15,800 bases of DNA from CAXRGH01 sp964230195 (GTDB taxonomy: Bacteria; Pseudomonadota; Gammaproteobacteria; Enterobacterales; Alteromonadaceae): assembly GCA_964230195.1 (NCBI GenBank), contig CAXRGH010000265.1, positions 1-15,800 of the forward strand. Reading direction: 5' to 3'. The translations under genes and the position numbers were made by a program. Under the pieces are notes generated by a model. It did no database searches. It worked only from the letters and a program-made list of their open reading frames with translations, and was not told the DNA's origin. This document shows positions 14,585 to 15,800 of the stretch, piece by piece; the first letter of the stretch is position 1; every line of letters starts with the position of its first letter.

Positions 14585-15331
14585 TTACCAATAGCGTTCA
14601 GTATGGATTGACCCGCCCTTTGAGGGGCGGTATTTCTGTAAACCAACAGACTCAAGTATCGTGGTTGCGTCTTCAATCATTTTAGGGTTACCACATAGCA
14701 TCACGCTGTCAGATTGTGCATTAATTTGTGCCCCACACACCTTTTCTAGTCGTTGATTGCCTAATAGTGCCGTTAACCGACCATAAATCCCATAATCAGG
14801 TATCTCTCGGCTAACAACGGGAATAAAGCAGAAGTTACGAGAATAGGCAGCTAACCAATGACGAATGCGCTCATAATAGGCCAGATCGTCGAGATATCTG
14901 ACCCCATAAATCAAGAATACTCGGCCCTTGCGTCGCCATAGCTCCCCCTCAGTTAACATAGATAAGAATGGACTAACGCCTGTACCAGTCGCAATTAACC
15001 AAAGGTTATTTTTCTCTGGTATCTTTTCGAGAGTAAAGTCACCCCGAGCGCTATCACTAACCTCTAACGTGTCGCCAACAGCCAACGAATGAAGGTAAGG
15101 GGTAAATTGTCCATCATCCACCTTCACCACCAGCACTTCTAAATGTTGTTCCCTCGGTGCACTCACCAGAGAATAGGCCCGAGTGACTCTGCGCTCATCA
15201 AAGAGTGCAGAAAGCTTGATGAATTGACCCGCTTGGTATCGAGGAAACCTGTCGCACTCCAAGACCAAACTAAACAAGTGGCTATTCCAATCTTTGCGAC
15301 TAATAACCTGTGCTGGTAACCACTGACTCAT
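14585..15331 (-). CDS. fpr: Ferredoxin/flavodoxin-NADP+ reductase
   Basis: Fpr passes electrons from NADPH through FAD to ferredoxin or flavodoxin, feeding radical enzymes, Fe-S metabolism and oxidative-stress defence. The 248-residue protein has the FAD motif RAYSLVSAP (51-59), the NADP pyrophosphate loop ATGTGVSPF (114-122), and VMLCGNPKMIEDA (210-222) in the NADP domain. It ends in HTERYW, corresponding to the AEHYW end of E. coli Fpr whose final aromatic residue stacks on the flavin. This places it with the E. coli subclass and not the longer-tailed Azotobacter/Pseudomonas subclass ending in a different aromatic motif. AAGG precedes the ATG at a suitable distance. The 89 bases up to the next gene (15332-15420) must hold its promoter if it is transcribed alone; I see no clear operator there. 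Confidence 0.95.
   Translation of the reverse strand: MSQWLPAQVISRKDWNSHLFSLVLECDRFPRYQAGQFIKLSALFDERRVTRAYSLVSAPREQHLEVLVVKVDDGQFTPYLHSLAVGDTLEVSDSARGDFTLEKIPEKNNLWLIATGTGVSPFLSMLTEGELWRRKGRVFLIYGVRYLDDLAYYERIRHWLAAYSRNFCFIPVVSREIPDYGIYGRLTALLGNQRLEKVCGAQINAQSDSVMLCGNPKMIEDATTILESVGLQKYRPSKGGSIHTERYW
14613..14630 (+). terminator. GC hairpin 34 bases after trmL, inside the fpr 3' end (possible terminator)
   Basis: CCGCCC (14613-14618) and GGGCGG (14625-14630) form a six-pair all-GC stem with the loop TTTGAG. On the plus strand it is followed by TATTTCTGT, a poor T-run. As trmL and fpr converge with only five bases between, a terminator for the cpxR-trmL transcript would have to lie inside fpr. 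The same bases encode the fpr C-terminus (PSKGG), so coding constraint may explain the repeat. Confidence 0.35.
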
Positions 15332-15420
15332 ACGCTACCTTTTCTGGCTGCCCTTACATTAAAATAGGATCAAAAAGCGAGAATAGGCAATGAAACAAAA
15401 GTGGAATACGGGGTTATGTA

Positions 15421-15800
15421 TTACTCCGTTGAAGTGGTTTCAAAGAAAGTCTCGTCATACCGTTGATAATCTTTGTGATTGTACAAATGCTTCTCTCGAC
15501 TACTTTTCGTCATGTAACTTTTTAAAAAGCGTTTGCCCTTTTTCGTCTTAAAGTAAGGATCATCCAGTTTCAAAGGTGGAAACTGTTTGAGAAGGGGTTT
15601 AAACAAACGAAACGCATTCGTATATTCCTTTGTCCCTGGCTGCAGAAGCTTGTAGTCATGCTGGAAACGTTGATCGCCAGTAGCATATAAACGGCCATTG
15701 GGGACTCCCATCATGGTATTGACAGCTTCCAATAAATAATCCTGAGTTCTGAAGATTTGTGAACCGGAAATATAGCCATAAATCCATGGACGAGTCTCAT
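15421..15800 (-). CDS. 3' part of an unrecognised gene (C-terminal about 126 residues)
   Basis: The frame is open from the TAA at 15421-15423 through the right edge, so the gene begins outside the window. A TTG at 15732 is only an internal codon: the coding potential continues upstream (RPWIYGYISGSQIFRTQDY and onward). The visible part is rich in aromatic and basic residues, with VPNGRLYATGDQRFQHDYK in the middle, a lysine-rich stretch near KTKKGKRFLKSYMTK and an acidic end ETFFETTSTE. No membrane segment, signal or catalytic motif stands out. I do not recognise the family. It lies upstream of fpr on the same strand, 89 bases away with no clear terminator between them. Confidence 0.75.
   Translation of the reverse strand, partial: ETRPWIYGYISGSQIFRTQDYLLEAVNTMMGVPNGRLYATGDQRFQHDYKLLQPGTKEYTNAFRLFKPLLKQFPPLKLDDPYFKTKKGKRFLKSYMTKSSREKHLYNHKDYQRYDETFFETTSTE

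Noticed and set aside
15421..15732. A complete 103-residue gene starting at TTG 15732
   Set aside because: The same frame stays open with sensible protein sequence to the window edge, so the TTG is internal to a longer gene.

Overview
The window (about 44% GC by eye, compact, bacterial) looks like a chromosomal segment of a marine gammaproteobacterium of the Alteromonadales/Vibrionales type. The main reasons are an argininosuccinate lyase fused to N-acetylglutamate synthase (the argH(A) arrangement first described in Moritella and shared by vibrios and alteromonads), a divergent pilM/mrcA pair, and E. coli-like PBP1a, ArgB, ArgC, CpxRA, PldB, TrmL and Fpr. I cannot name the genus. Nearly everything is core-genome material: I see no insertion sequence, prophage, tRNA/rRNA, CRISPR array or defence system.

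Layout. (1) 1-1078, minus strand: the start of pilN (cut by the window edge) overlapping the end of pilM, the head of a type IV pilus assembly operon. (2) 1364-4054, plus: mrcA, the class A penicillin-binding protein PBP1a, divergent from pilM. (3) 4078-4114: a bidirectional hairpin terminator between the convergent mrcA and arginine operon. (4) 4141-10010, minus: a five-gene arginine operon transcribed argC-argB-argF-argG-argH(A), with junctions of -4, +1, +1 and +1 bases. Its promoter region (about 10162-10219) carries tandem ArgR operators over a recognisable -35/-10 pair. (5) 10385-10939, plus: a DUF1415 protein of unknown function, in the position next to argC where argE often lies. (6) 11055-14579, plus: cpxR-cpxA (envelope-stress two-component system) with a CpxR-box-like repeat upstream, then a pldB-type lysophospholipase and trmL (tRNA wobble 2'-O-methyltransferase) close enough to be read from the same transcript. 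(7) 14585-15331, minus: fpr, ferredoxin/flavodoxin-NADP reductase. (8) 15421-15800, minus: the 3' part of a gene I do not recognise.

How the genes work together. The arg operon encodes every step from glutamate to arginine except acetylornithine aminotransferase (ArgD) and the removal of the acetyl group (ArgE or ArgJ), which must lie elsewhere. ArgB is of the E. coli type without the extra N-terminal helix, so the fused synthase is the likelier point of feedback control (inference). PilM/PilN (pilus platform), PBP1a (peptidoglycan), CpxRA (envelope stress) and PldB (membrane lipid turnover) all concern the cell envelope, but nothing in the sequence shows they form one system.

The most useful points for follow-up are the argH(A) fusion with its cysteine-rich tail, the operator architecture at argC, the missing argE neighbour, the unusual ornithine-binding motif of ArgF, the CpxR box without an adjacent cpxP, and the unrecognised gene at the right edge. 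I did not find a convincing undescribed multi-gene system.
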